Part shown: in pieces, positions 1-6,109 of the stretch
How positions within the stretch are numbered: position 1 is the first letter of the stretch
Layout: every line of letters starts with the position of its first letter
Assembly (NCBI GenBank): GCA_947459855.1
Contig: CANHFL010000082.1
Coordinates: 1 to 6,109 of the forward strand
DNA: 6,109 nucleotides
Source of the DNA: Planctomycetaceae bacterium
GTDB lineage: Bacteria > Planctomycetota > Phycisphaerae > Phycisphaerales > SM1A02
Direction of reading: 5' to 3'
Program-made: the position numbers and the translations under genes
Notes under the pieces: generated by a model
Databases searched by the model: none
What the model was told of the DNA's origin: nothing
The model's input: only the letters and a program-made list of their open reading frames with translations

Positions 1-534
1 GATCGTGCCGCTGGGGGCGGCAGGCGCGGTGGCCAGGGCCTTCGCCTCCTCGGCACCGAGGTGGCCTTCCGGCGGGACGTAGAAGCTGGTGCCCCACACG
101 AGGTTCTCGTGGATCTTGTGCGTGTACTCGAAGTACTTGATGACCAGGAAGCCGACCGCGCCCAGGAGCGTCAGCACCAGGCAGACGATGAGGCCCCGCT
201 TGTTGCTGGTCTGCGCGTAGCGGACCGCAAGCGCCATCGTGAGGCTGGACAGGATCAGCACGCAGGTGTTGATGCCGCCCATGATCGTGTCGAGGTAGTG
301 GCTGGCGTAGCTGAACACCTCGGGGAAGCGCATGCGCAGGATCGCGTACGCCACGAACAGGCCGCCGAAGAACAGCACTTCCGTCGCCAGGAACAGCCAC
401 ATCCCCAGCTTGGCGCTGTCGAACTGCTGCGCCATGCTGTCGAAGTGGTGCGCCAGGTGCGGCGAGTGGCCGTGCCCGTGCGCGTCGTCATGGTGCGCGT
501 GCGAATCGTGATGGTCGGCGGAGATCTGGCTCAC
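1..534 (-). CDS. coxC: Cytochrome c oxidase subunit III (3' end cut by the window edge)
   Basis: Integral membrane subunit III of the haem-copper oxidase, which in this family packs against subunit I and stabilises proton uptake; it carries no redox centre. The 178 visible residues show a histidine-rich N-terminus (11 His in residues 8-30), the family-typical stretch [20 protein letters not shown], and three membrane segments at about 44-67, 85-105 and 113-134. The third ends in KYFEYTHK, where E136 matches the conserved subunit III glutamate. The reading frame is open to the left edge, so the last two helices of the usual five-helix short form probably lie outside. I start it at a GTG preceded by GGGA six bases upstream; the next in-frame ATG (Met34) would drop part of the conserved N-terminal stretch. 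It follows coxA after 46 bases and is the last visible gene of the operon. Identity is clear; the exact start is less so. Confidence 0.93.
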   Translation of the reverse strand, partial: MSQISADHHDSHAHHDDAHGHGHSPHLAHHFDSMAQQFDSAKLGMWLFLATEVLFFGGLFVAYAILRMRFPEVFSYASHYLDTIMGGINTCVLILSSLTMALAVRYAQTSNKRGLIVCLVLTLLGAVGFLVIKYFEYTHKIHENLVWGTSFYVPPEGHLGAEEAKALATAPAAPSGTI

Positions 535-540
535 GGTGTT

Positions 541-544
541 TCCC
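541..544 (-). promoter_or_regulatory. Ribosome binding site supporting the GTG start of coxC
   Basis: On the coding strand GGGA sits six bases before the GTG at 534-532. It is a modest Shine-Dalgarno match, but it is well spaced and supports the GTG over the internal ATG at Met34. Confidence 0.45.
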
Positions 545-580
545 AGTCGTGCGGGAGGGAGTCGGTCGCGGGAACGCGCG

Positions 581-2314
581 TCAGTGGTGCGCGTGGGCGG
601 TCTTGGGCGCGTTCGGGTTCATCTCGGGGTCGGCGGCGTCGTCGACCCAGTAGCCCTGGGTCTTCTCGTCCCACTTCACGACGCTGAAGTCGTAGGGGTC
701 CGCGACGCGCGGGGTCTTGGCGAAGTTGTCGAACGGCGGCGGGCTGGCGCACTGCCACTCCAGCGTGCGTCCGCCCCAGGGGTTGGCCGGGGCCTTCTTG
801 CCGCCGAACAGGCTGGAGACCAGGCAGACCGCGGTCATGCCGAAGCCCAGCGCCATGATGTAGCTGCCGATCGTCGAGATGACGTGGTAGACCTGGAACT
901 CGGGCTGGTAGTCGTAGTACCGGCGGGGCATGCCGTGCGCACCCAGCATGAACTGGGTGAAGAACGTCACGTTGAAGCCGATGAAGACGACGAAGCACGC
1001 GGCGGTGCCGAGCTTCTCGTTGTACATGCGGCCGAACATCTTCGGCCACCAGTGGTGCAGGCCGCCGACCATCGCGATCAGGGCGCTGCCCATCATCACG
1101 TAGTGGAAGTGGGCGACGACGAAGTACGTGTCGTGCAGGTGCACGTCGGTGTTCAGCGTGGCCAGGTGCAGGCCGGTCAGGCCGCCGATGGTGAACAGGA
1201 AGAGGAACGCCAGCGCGTACCACATCGGGGTGGTCAGCGAGACCGACCCCTTGTAGAGCGTGGCGACCCAGTTGAAGACCTTCACCGCGCTGGGGATGGC
1301 GACGCTGAAGCTGATGGCGGAGAACAGCGTGTTCATCAGGGCCGACTGGCCCGAGGTGAACATGTGGTGGCCCCACACCAGGAAGCTGAACATCGCGATG
1401 GCGATGGAGCTGAAGGCGATGAAGCGGTAACCGAAGATGTGGCGGTGGCTGTTGATGGCGATGATGTCGCTGATGATGCCCATCGCCGGCAGGATCATGA
1501 TGTAGACGGCCGGGTGGCTGTAGAACCAGAAGAAGTGCTGGTACAGCACCGGGTCGCCGCCCATCGACGGGTTGAAGATGCCGATGTTGACCGTGCGCTC
1601 GACGATCAGCAGGAGCAGCGTGATGCCCAGCACGGGCGTCGCAAGCACCTGGATGATCGCGGTGGCGTAGATGGCCCACAGGAAGAGCGGCATGCGGAAC
1701 CACGTCATGCCCGGGGGGCGCAGCTTGTGGACGGTGACGACGAAGTTCAGGCCCGTGAAGATCGAGCTGAAGCCCAGGATGAACGCGCCGGTGAGGACCG
1801 GGATCACGCCGCCCGCGCTGGTGGTCGTCGAGTACGGCGTGTAGAAGGTCCAGCCCGTGTCGAAGCCGCCCATAGCCAGCGAGAGCACGCAGCAGAGCGC
1901 GCCGGTGACCCAGAGGTAGTAGCTGAACAGGTTCAGGCGGGGGAAGGCGACGTCCTTGGCGCCCATCATGACGGGCAGCACGAAGTTGCCCAGGGCGGCC
2001 GGGATGCTGGGGATGATCACCAGGAACACCATGATCGCGCCGTGCAGCGTGAACCACTGGTTGTAGGTGTCCGCGCTGCTGGTGATGGTCGGGCCCGGGG
2101 TCAGCAGCTCGGTGCGCACCAGCAGGGCGAAGATGCCGCCCAGCAGGAAGCTGCCCAGCACCGACCACATGTACATGAGGCCGATGCGCTTGTGGTCGAG
2201 CGTGAAGATCCAGGAAAGCACGCCGCGAGTGTGCGTCAGGTAGCTGTCGCTCTCGGGGCGGGCCTCGATCGTGTCGCGGATCTGGCCGGAGGTGGGGAGG
2301 TGGATGGTCGACAT
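581..2314 (-). CDS. coxA: Cytochrome c oxidase subunit I, A2-type (caa3 class)
   Basis: Catalytic subunit that reduces O2 to water and pumps protons across the cytoplasmic membrane. At 577 residues it has a normal length with about 12 membrane helices. All redox ligands are visible: H91 and H404 for low-spin haem a, H402 for haem a3, H267, H316 and H317 for CuB, and Y271, expected to be cross-linked to H267. H394-D395 mark the Mg site and R464-R465 the haem propionate pair. The K-channel lysine is K345 (in [10 protein letters not shown]) and the D-channel entry is D121 with N110 and N128. The helix VI glutamate is replaced by A269; instead the motif reads YSHPAVY (265-271), which defines the A2 subfamily. 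A roughly 70-residue soluble C-terminal tail ends HAHH. The ATG start has AAGGA ten bases upstream. The gene lies 28 bases after coxB. Confidence 0.98.
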   Translation of the reverse strand: MSTIHLPTSGQIRDTIEARPESDSYLTHTRGVLSWIFTLDHKRIGLMYMWSVLGSFLLGGIFALLVRTELLTPGPTITSSADTYNQWFTLHGAIMVFLVIIPSIPAALGNFVLPVMMGAKDVAFPRLNLFSYYLWVTGALCCVLSLAMGGFDTGWTFYTPYSTTTSAGGVIPVLTGAFILGFSSIFTGLNFVVTVHKLRPPGMTWFRMPLFLWAIYATAIIQVLATPVLGITLLLLIVERTVNIGIFNPSMGGDPVLYQHFFWFYSHPAVYIMILPAMGIISDIIAINSHRHIFGYRFIAFSSIAIAMFSFLVWGHHMFTSGQSALMNTLFSAISFSVAIPSAVKVFNWVATLYKGSVSLTTPMWYALAFLFLFTIGGLTGLHLATLNTDVHLHDTYFVVAHFHYVMMGSALIAMVGGLHHWWPKMFGRMYNEKLGTAACFVVFIGFNVTFFTQFMLGAHGMPRRYYDYQPEFQVYHVISTIGSYIMALGFGMTAVCLVSSLFGGKKAPANPWGGRTLEWQCASPPPFDNFAKTPRVADPYDFSVVKWDEKTQGYWVDDAADPEMNPNAPKTAHAHH

Positions 2315-2324
2315 GGCTGTGTGG

Positions 2325-2329
2325 TCCTT
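2325..2329 (-). promoter_or_regulatory. Ribosome binding site of coxA
   Basis: The coding strand reads AAGGA ten bases before the coxA ATG, in the 28-base gap after coxB. It is one of the clearest Shine-Dalgarno matches in the window and supports the start chosen for subunit I. Confidence 0.55.
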
Positions 2330-2342
2330 GACTTGGTGGCGA

Positions 2343-3455
2343 TTACTTCGCTGCCGCCTTGAGGTACTTGCCGGTCTTCGGGTCGAACTCGTCGAGGTGC
2401 TTCATGAAGCCGATCACCGCGTCGATGCCGCGGTCGTTCAGCTGGCCCTTGAAGGTGGGCATCGCGTTGGCGTATCCGGGGACGACGTACTCGCCCGGGA
2501 CCAGGATCGACGTGCGGATGTAGTCCTCGAACGTCGGGTACTGCTTGCCCTCGCCGACGTTGGGATAGGCCTTGACGCGCTCGACGATGCCCTTCCACGA
2601 GGGGCCGATGCCGGCGCTGCCGTCCAGCGAGTGGCACTGCTGGCAGCGCGCGAAGAGCTTCGGGCCGGCCTTGAAGTACAGCTCGTCGTCGGCGATCTTG
2701 TCCAGCCACTGGCTCTGGTCGCTCAGCCACTGCGTGAAGTCCGCCTCGGCCAGCACGTAGACCTTGCGGTTCATGTTGGAGTGGCCGGTGCCGCAGTACT
2801 CGGTGCAGAACAGGTGGTGGCCGTCGACCTTGGGCCCCTTCTCGCTGGGCGCACCGGTCGGGTAGTCGCACTGGAACCACAGCGTGCTGTAGCGGCCGGG
2901 CACCACGTCCTTCTTGACGCGGAAGTCGGGGATGTAGAGGCTGTGCAGGACGTCCGTGGAACGCATCACCAGGCGCACGGGACGGTTGGCGGGGACGTAG
3001 AGGTCGTCGCTCTGGGCGCCGTTGGGGTACTTGAAGTTCCACGCCCACTTCTGGGCCTGCACCTGGATCTCGAAGGAGTTCTTGGGCGCGGTGGTGACGT
3101 CCAGGTAGCCCTTGAAGCCGAACCAGAAGATCGCGATCACGAGGATCGTGGGCAGGATCGACCACGTCAGCTCGAGCGGCGTGTTGTGGTGCGGGTAGTC
3201 GGTGCGGAACGCGGTGCCGGCGCGGTGGCGGTACTTGATGACGAAGTACACCATCAGCGCGACGACGAGCGCGAAGAAGAAGTAGCAGATCCAGTTGATG
3301 AAGTCCCACATGAAGTCGACGGCGGCCGCGTTCGTCGACGCGGCGACCGGCTGCCAGAAGTTGGCGGGCTCGGGGCCCGCGGCGGCCTGCGCGAACGCGG
3401 AAGCGGCCTGTGCGCCCGAGGCGATGTGGGTCAGGGTCTGGAGGGTCATGGACAT
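2343..3455 (-). CDS. coxB: Cytochrome c oxidase subunit II with fused cytochrome c domain
   Basis: Electron-entry subunit of a caa3-type oxidase. The 370 residues comprise an Ala-rich N-terminus (to about 45), two membrane helices (about 52-74 and 97-117, with E95 and W98 at the start of the second), a periplasmic cupredoxin domain (about 125-238) and a C-terminal class I cytochrome c domain (about 258-356). CuA ligands are H171, C217, E219, C221, H225 and M228 (motif [12 protein letters not shown]). W137 and W139 lie in the usual aromatic entry region. The haem c site is CQQCH at 271-275 with M332 (NAMPTFKG) as likely axial ligand. The fused haem lets a donor such as alternative complex III or a small cytochrome deliver electrons directly. 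The loop at about 197-214 before the CuA cysteines looks longer than usual. An AGAGAG tract lies upstream; an in-frame ATG two codons downstream is an alternative start. The gene follows the SCO gene by 31 bases. Confidence 0.97.
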   Translation of the reverse strand: MSMTLQTLTHIASGAQAASAFAQAAAGPEPANFWQPVAASTNAAAVDFMWDFINWICYFFFALVVALMVYFVIKYRHRAGTAFRTDYPHHNTPLELTWSILPTILVIAIFWFGFKGYLDVTTAPKNSFEIQVQAQKWAWNFKYPNGAQSDDLYVPANRPVRLVMRSTDVLHSLYIPDFRVKKDVVPGRYSTLWFQCDYPTGAPSEKGPKVDGHHLFCTEYCGTGHSNMNRKVYVLAEADFTQWLSDQSQWLDKIADDELYFKAGPKLFARCQQCHSLDGSAGIGPSWKGIVERVKAYPNVGEGKQYPTFEDYIRTSILVPGEYVVPGYANAMPTFKGQLNDRGIDAVIGFMKHLDEFDPKTGKYLKAAAK

Positions 3456-3486
3456 GGTTCGTCGCTCTCTCTGCGGCGTGGGGGGA

Positions 3487-4380
3487 TCAGTGTTGCGGTG
3501 CGTGCGGTGCGGCCGACGGAGCCAGGCGCTTCGCGCGCGCCTCGCGCCACCAGAACCAGCCCAGACCGCCGCCCAGCGCGGCCAGCGTCAGGGCGCCGCC
3601 GAGCTGCATGATGCGCATGGCCAGCAGCACGTAGCCGCCGGCGTTCGGGTCGTAGACGTGGCACCAGAGGATGATGCGGTCGATCGTGGTGCCGATCCGG
3701 CCCTCGGAGGCCTCGAGGAGGCCCATGCGGAGGTCGGTCGGCTCGTACTTCACGCCGTAGAGCACGCGGCTCAGGCGACCGGCCGGGGTCACCAGGAACA
3801 CGCCGGCCGCGTGCGAGTACTCGCCGTTCGGCTGGCGGCGGTAGGTGAAGCCGACGGAATCGGCGACGCGGCGGATCTGCGATTCGTCGCCGGTCAGGAA
3901 GTGCCAACCCGCGGCGGGCGTCTTCCGCCCGTACTCGGCGATGTAGCCGGCCTTCTTCGCGGCGGCGAGCTCGGGCTTCTCCTCGGGGCAGATCGAGACC
4001 GACACGACGTCGTACTGCACGCCGGGCGTCCAGTCCACGCCCTGCATCGAGCGCAGCAGCGCGTTCATCACCAGGCTGCAGAGCTGAGGGCAACGCATGT
4101 AGCCGATCTGCAGCACCACGGGACGGTCCTTGGGCAGGACGTCGGCGATGGTCACGCGGCGGCCGGTGTCGTCGATGAACCAAGCATCGAGCGGCACCTG
4201 CGAATCCAGGCGGTCCTCGATGGTCACGCCCTCGAGTTCGGCGACGCCGTCGGTGGTGGGCGCCGGCGACTCGTAGCCGCCGCGGCCCGGGCCGAACTGC
4301 ATCGCCACCGCCGCGGGCGCAGCGGAGAGCGCCGCGGCAAGCGCGGCGAACGTGGCGAGGATGGTCCGGCGGGCGGTCAC
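3487..4380 (-). CDS. sco: SCO1/SenC-family copper chaperone for CuA assembly, C-terminally anchored
   Basis: Thioredoxin-fold periplasmic protein of the SCO family, which reduces or delivers copper to the CuA site of subunit II; its position just before coxB fits that job. The copper/thiol motif is C97-P-Q-L-C101 (in GYMRCPQLCSLV) and the distant ligand is H190 (in GEYSHAAGVF). A signal peptide (n-region TARR, hydrophobic 7-22, likely cut after AVA at about 26) starts the 297-residue product, and a membrane helix at about 254-278 near the end would tether it. The segment SVSICPEEKP carries Cys131 where most SCO proteins have Asp. I chose the GTG start at 4380, ten bases after the preceding stop, because it puts the signal peptide right at the N-terminus. 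An ATG 57 bases further upstream would add 19 Pro/Arg/His-rich residues and overlap the preceding gene by 47 bases. No strong ribosome site is seen for either. Confidence 0.93.
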   Translation of the reverse strand: MTARRTILATFAALAAALSAAPAAVAMQFGPGRGGYESPAPTTDGVAELEGVTIEDRLDSQVPLDAWFIDDTGRRVTIADVLPKDRPVVLQIGYMRCPQLCSLVMNALLRSMQGVDWTPGVQYDVVSVSICPEEKPELAAAKKAGYIAEYGRKTPAAGWHFLTGDESQIRRVADSVGFTYRRQPNGEYSHAAGVFLVTPAGRLSRVLYGVKYEPTDLRMGLLEASEGRIGTTIDRIILWCHVYDPNAGGYVLLAMRIMQLGGALTLAALGGGLGWFWWREARAKRLAPSAAPHAPQH

Positions 4381-4390
4381 GATGGGGCGA

Positions 4391-4849
4391 TCACTGCTTC
4401 GGTGCGGGTGCGGGAGCGGGAGCGGCGGCCGGCGCATTCGCGGCGGGAGCGCCGGCGGCCGGCGCGGGGGCCGCGGCCTTCGGCTTCCTGGCGCCCTCGG
4501 CGGGGACGGCCAGAGCGGGATTCGCGGCGAGCATCTCCATCGCCTTCGTCACCGGGATCCGGTTGCGCTTCACCTGCTGCCCGCCGACCTCGACCGTGTA
4601 GGTGCCGGACGACGCCAGGAGCGCCTGCTGCGCCTGCTTCGCATCCGCAAGGGAAAGGTAGGCAGGGTCTACGACCTTCGTCTCGACCTCCTTCTCCTCG
4701 CCGCGGAAGTACACGACGCTGAGGAAGATAACCAGGCCGGCGAGGATGACGACGCCGACGATGGTCACGAGCCAGGTCTGCCCTGCCTCGGGGTCGTCCC
4801 ACAGGACGCCGGTGGAGGTCTCGAACTCGTTGGTCTGTGCGGTGCTCAT
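4391..4849 (-). CDS. Small single-pass membrane protein of the ACIII/cox operon, function unknown
   Basis: This 152-residue protein has one confident membrane helix (about 26-48) after a short acidic N-terminus, a soluble segment of about 70 residues, and a low-complexity Ala/Pro-rich tail (about 124-150). No redox motif, cysteine or histidine is present, so it is unlikely to bind haem or copper by standard ligands. Residues 97-107 (RIPVTKAMEML) resemble, from memory, an R-I-P-I-x-x-A-M-x-L motif in small proteins beside SCO and cox genes of other alternative complex III clusters; this is a recollection, not a search result. It begins 19 bases after actF and ends 10 bases before the SCO start, so it is surely co-transcribed. 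The ATG has GGAG ten bases upstream. It may be an accessory or assembly subunit of alternative complex III or the oxidase, but the sequence does not decide between them. Confidence 0.85.
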   Translation of the reverse strand: MSTAQTNEFETSTGVLWDDPEAGQTWLVTIVGVVILAGLVIFLSVVYFRGEEKEVETKVVDPAYLSLADAKQAQQALLASSGTYTVEVGGQQVKRNRIPVTKAMEMLAANPALAVPAEGARKPKAAAPAPAAGAPAANAPAAAPAPAPAPKQ

Positions 4850-4859
4850 GGTTCGTTTG

Positions 4860-4863
4860 CTCC
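4860..4863 (-). promoter_or_regulatory. Ribosome binding site of the small membrane protein
   Basis: The coding strand reads GGAG ten bases before the ATG at 4849, within the 19-base gap after the actF stop. It supports this start and shows that the short gene is probably translated. Confidence 0.55.
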
Positions 4864-4868
4864 GGGCG

Positions 4869-6109
4869 TCACATGTTCTGGAAGGCCAGGCTCTCGCCGA
4901 GCGACGGGTCGCCCTTCGGGAGCACGCTGGTGCCGCTGATCGCGCGGCGCGACATGCCGACCACCAGGCACAGCATGCCCAGGGCCAGCGTCCACACCAG
5001 CGGGTCGGCGAAGCGCGTCGACTCGCCGGCGTAGTGGTCGGCGAACTCGGACCAGCTGCGGTACTCGCCGGCGTCGTGCGGGACGGTCGGCATGATCAGG
5101 TAGAAGAGGTCGACGAACCCGAAGAAGAGCATCCACGCGCAGCCGAAGGCCAGCGAACCGCGGATGCGCTTGGTCCAGCGCGAGATCAGGAAGAGGAACG
5201 GGATGATGAAGTGCCCGAACAGCAGCGCCCAGCTGAGCCAGAGCCAGCCGCCCACCTGGCGCGGCATGTACCACACCGTCTCCTCCGGGATGTTGCCGTA
5301 CCAGATCAGCATGTACTGGCTGAAGGCGATGTACGCCCAGAAGACGATGCCGAAGGCGAAGAGCATCTTGCCCAGGTCGTGGTAGTGCTCGGTCGTGATG
5401 ACGCCGCGCAGGAGGCCGGCGCGCTGCAGCGCCAGGCAGCTGAGCGTGATCACGCTGATGCCGCAGGTGGCGCAGGCCGCGAAGAAGTACACGCCGAACA
5501 TCGTGCTGAACCACGCGGGCGAGAGGCTCATGCCCCAGTCGACCGCGGCAAGCGTCGAGGTGACGCCGAACAGGATCATGCCGGGGCCCGAGATCTTGCG
5601 GCAGAACGAGCTGAGGCGGGTGCCGCCCTCGGTGTCCTGGCGCACGCTGGCGCGCCAGAAGATGCCGGAGAGGACGCCCCACACCAGGAAGTAGGCGAAG
5701 GCGCGGCCGAAGAAGAACGGCAGTTCGAAGAACGCCGCCTTCTTCTCGAGGAGGTCGGCCTCGGCGGGTGCGACGCTGCGCACGTGGTCGAGGTTGGCCC
5801 AGGGATACAGGATGTCCAGGCGGTGGGTCCAGGCCAGCCACACGATGGGCAGGAAGAGGATCCACATCCAGCGCAGGTTCTGCGCGATCGCCTCGGCCGG
5901 GCGACGCACGGCCACGCTCCAGCCGGCGCGCGTCAGGTGCTGCACCGTGACGAAGAACAGCGCGCCCAGGCAGATGGCCAGCGCGAAGAGGAACGCCAGG
6001 AGGTAGCTCTTGGCGAAGAAGGCCGGGTCGTTCGCGCGCCAGCCGAGCCAGGCGCCGGCGGCCAGCAGGACGATGCCGGCGCCGATGAGGGTGCGTGCGC
6101 TGCCGGCCA
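4869..6109 (-). CDS. actF: Alternative complex III membrane subunit ActF (5' end at or beyond the window edge)
   Basis: Polytopic subunit of alternative complex III, which oxidises quinol and passes electrons to cytochrome c or directly to an oxidase. The frame is open to the right edge and gives 412 complete visible codons. About ten membrane helices are apparent (visible residues roughly 5-23, 34-53, 79-94, 131-152, 173-192, 204-227, 247-267, 286-308, 318-340 and 367-386), matching the ten expected for ActF. Characteristic stretches are LFFVTVQHLTRAGWSVAVRR at 51-70 and the segment from EHYHDLGK (240-247) through AFSQYMLIWYGNIPEET (260-276). ActC is the main alternative, but these motifs and the position directly before the cox genes favour ActF. 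The GTG codon at 5945 falls inside a conserved helix and is not the start. The last two bases at the right edge read TG on the coding strand, so the true start may be only one base outside, but this cannot be confirmed. Confidence 0.92.
   Translation of the reverse strand, partial: AGSARTLIGAGIVLLAAGAWLGWRANDPAFFAKSYLLAFLFALAICLGALFFVTVQHLTRAGWSVAVRRPAEAIAQNLRWMWILFLPIVWLAWTHRLDILYPWANLDHVRSVAPAEADLLEKKAAFFELPFFFGRAFAYFLVWGVLSGIFWRASVRQDTEGGTRLSSFCRKISGPGMILFGVTSTLAAVDWGMSLSPAWFSTMFGVYFFAACATCGISVITLSCLALQRAGLLRGVITTEHYHDLGKMLFAFGIVFWAYIAFSQYMLIWYGNIPEETVWYMPRQVGGWLWLSWALLFGHFIIPFLFLISRWTKRIRGSLAFGCAWMLFFGFVDLFYLIMPTVPHDAGEYRSWSEFADHYAGESTRFADPLVWTLALGMLCLVVGMSRRAISGTSVLPKGDPSLGESLAFQNM

Noticed and set aside
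1502..1522. Missing helix VI glutamate read as an inactive subunit I
   Set aside because: All haem and copper ligands, the cross-linked Tyr and both channel entrances are intact, and the YS motif marks a known active subfamily.
531..2168. A 545-codon minus-strand frame overlapping coxA in another frame
   Set aside because: Pro-, Arg- and His-rich shadow of coxA without membrane helices or recognisable domains. The same applies to the minus-strand frames at 2236-3309, 3446-4183, 4377-4802 and 4846-5865.
536..2362. A 608-codon open frame on the plus strand opposite coxA
   Set aside because: Its translation is dominated by Arg, Asp, Glu, His, Gly and Ala without a fold or motif. It mirrors the GC-rich codon pattern of coxA and runs antisense to a gene with every catalytic residue intact.
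3456..3486. Possible terminator or promoter in the 31-base gap between the SCO gene and coxB
   Set aside because: No stable inverted repeat followed by a T-run and no recognisable -10/-35 pair is visible. The other gaps also look like ordinary intra-operon spacers.
4381..4437. Longer SCO protein starting at the ATG at 4437
   Set aside because: It would overlap the preceding gene by 47 bases and put 19 Pro/Arg/His-rich residues before a normal signal peptide. The GTG at 4380 fits better.
2271..4722. Two long overlapping plus-strand open frames (2271-3611 and 3295-4722) opposite coxB, the SCO gene and the small protein gene
   Set aside because: Low-complexity, highly charged translations that cut across gene boundaries on the other strand; they are by-products of high GC content.
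5943..5945. GTG at 5945 as the start of ActF
   Set aside because: The frame stays open to the window edge, and the 54 preceding codons encode two hydrophobic helices and the conserved LGALFFVTVQHL stretch, so the GTG is internal.

Overview
The window is one respiratory-chain gene cluster. All six genes lie on the minus strand, so transcription runs from right to left, and the gaps between genes are only 10 to 46 bases. In transcription order the genes are: actF (the membrane subunit of alternative complex III, a bc1-independent quinol:cytochrome c oxidoreductase), cut at its 5' end by the right edge; a 152-residue single-pass membrane protein of unknown role; a SCO1/SenC copper chaperone; coxB (cytochrome oxidase subunit II with CuA and a fused cytochrome c domain); coxA (subunit I); and coxC (subunit III), cut at its 3' end by the left edge.

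The genes form a plausible functional unit. Alternative complex III oxidises membrane quinol. Electrons pass, directly or through a mono-haem cytochrome, to the haem c and CuA of CoxB, and then to haem a and the haem a3/CuB site of CoxA, where oxygen is reduced and protons are pumped. The SCO protein would help load copper into CuA. The remaining alternative complex III genes (actA to actE) are expected just beyond the right edge, and the small subunit IV-type gene beyond the left edge; neither can be seen here.

Subunit I is an A2-type haem-copper oxidase. The helix VI glutamate of mitochondrial-type enzymes is replaced by alanine, and a Tyr-Ser pair precedes the CuB histidine (YSHPAVY). This is the type described in Rhodothermus marinus, where a caa3 oxidase partners alternative complex III.

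The DNA is strongly GC-rich, with G or C at most third codon positions, and at least two genes start with GTG. The combination of gene order, A2-type caa3 oxidase, SCO protein with a C-terminal anchor and GC content fits an aerobic, environmental Gram-negative bacterium. My best guess is a Planctomycetota member (Phycisphaerae-like). Acidobacteriota, Gemmatimonadota, Rhodothermota or Verrucomicrobiota cannot be excluded from sequence inspection alone.

I see no RNA genes, mobile elements, CRISPR arrays, repeats or convincing terminators, and no gene-free stretch longer than 46 bases. I found no evidence of an undescribed system. The points worth a second look are residue-level oddities in otherwise recognisable proteins: a cysteine in place of the usual aspartate in the SCO protein, an enlarged loop before the CuA ligands in CoxB, a histidine-rich N-terminus in CoxC, and the uncharacterised small membrane protein.
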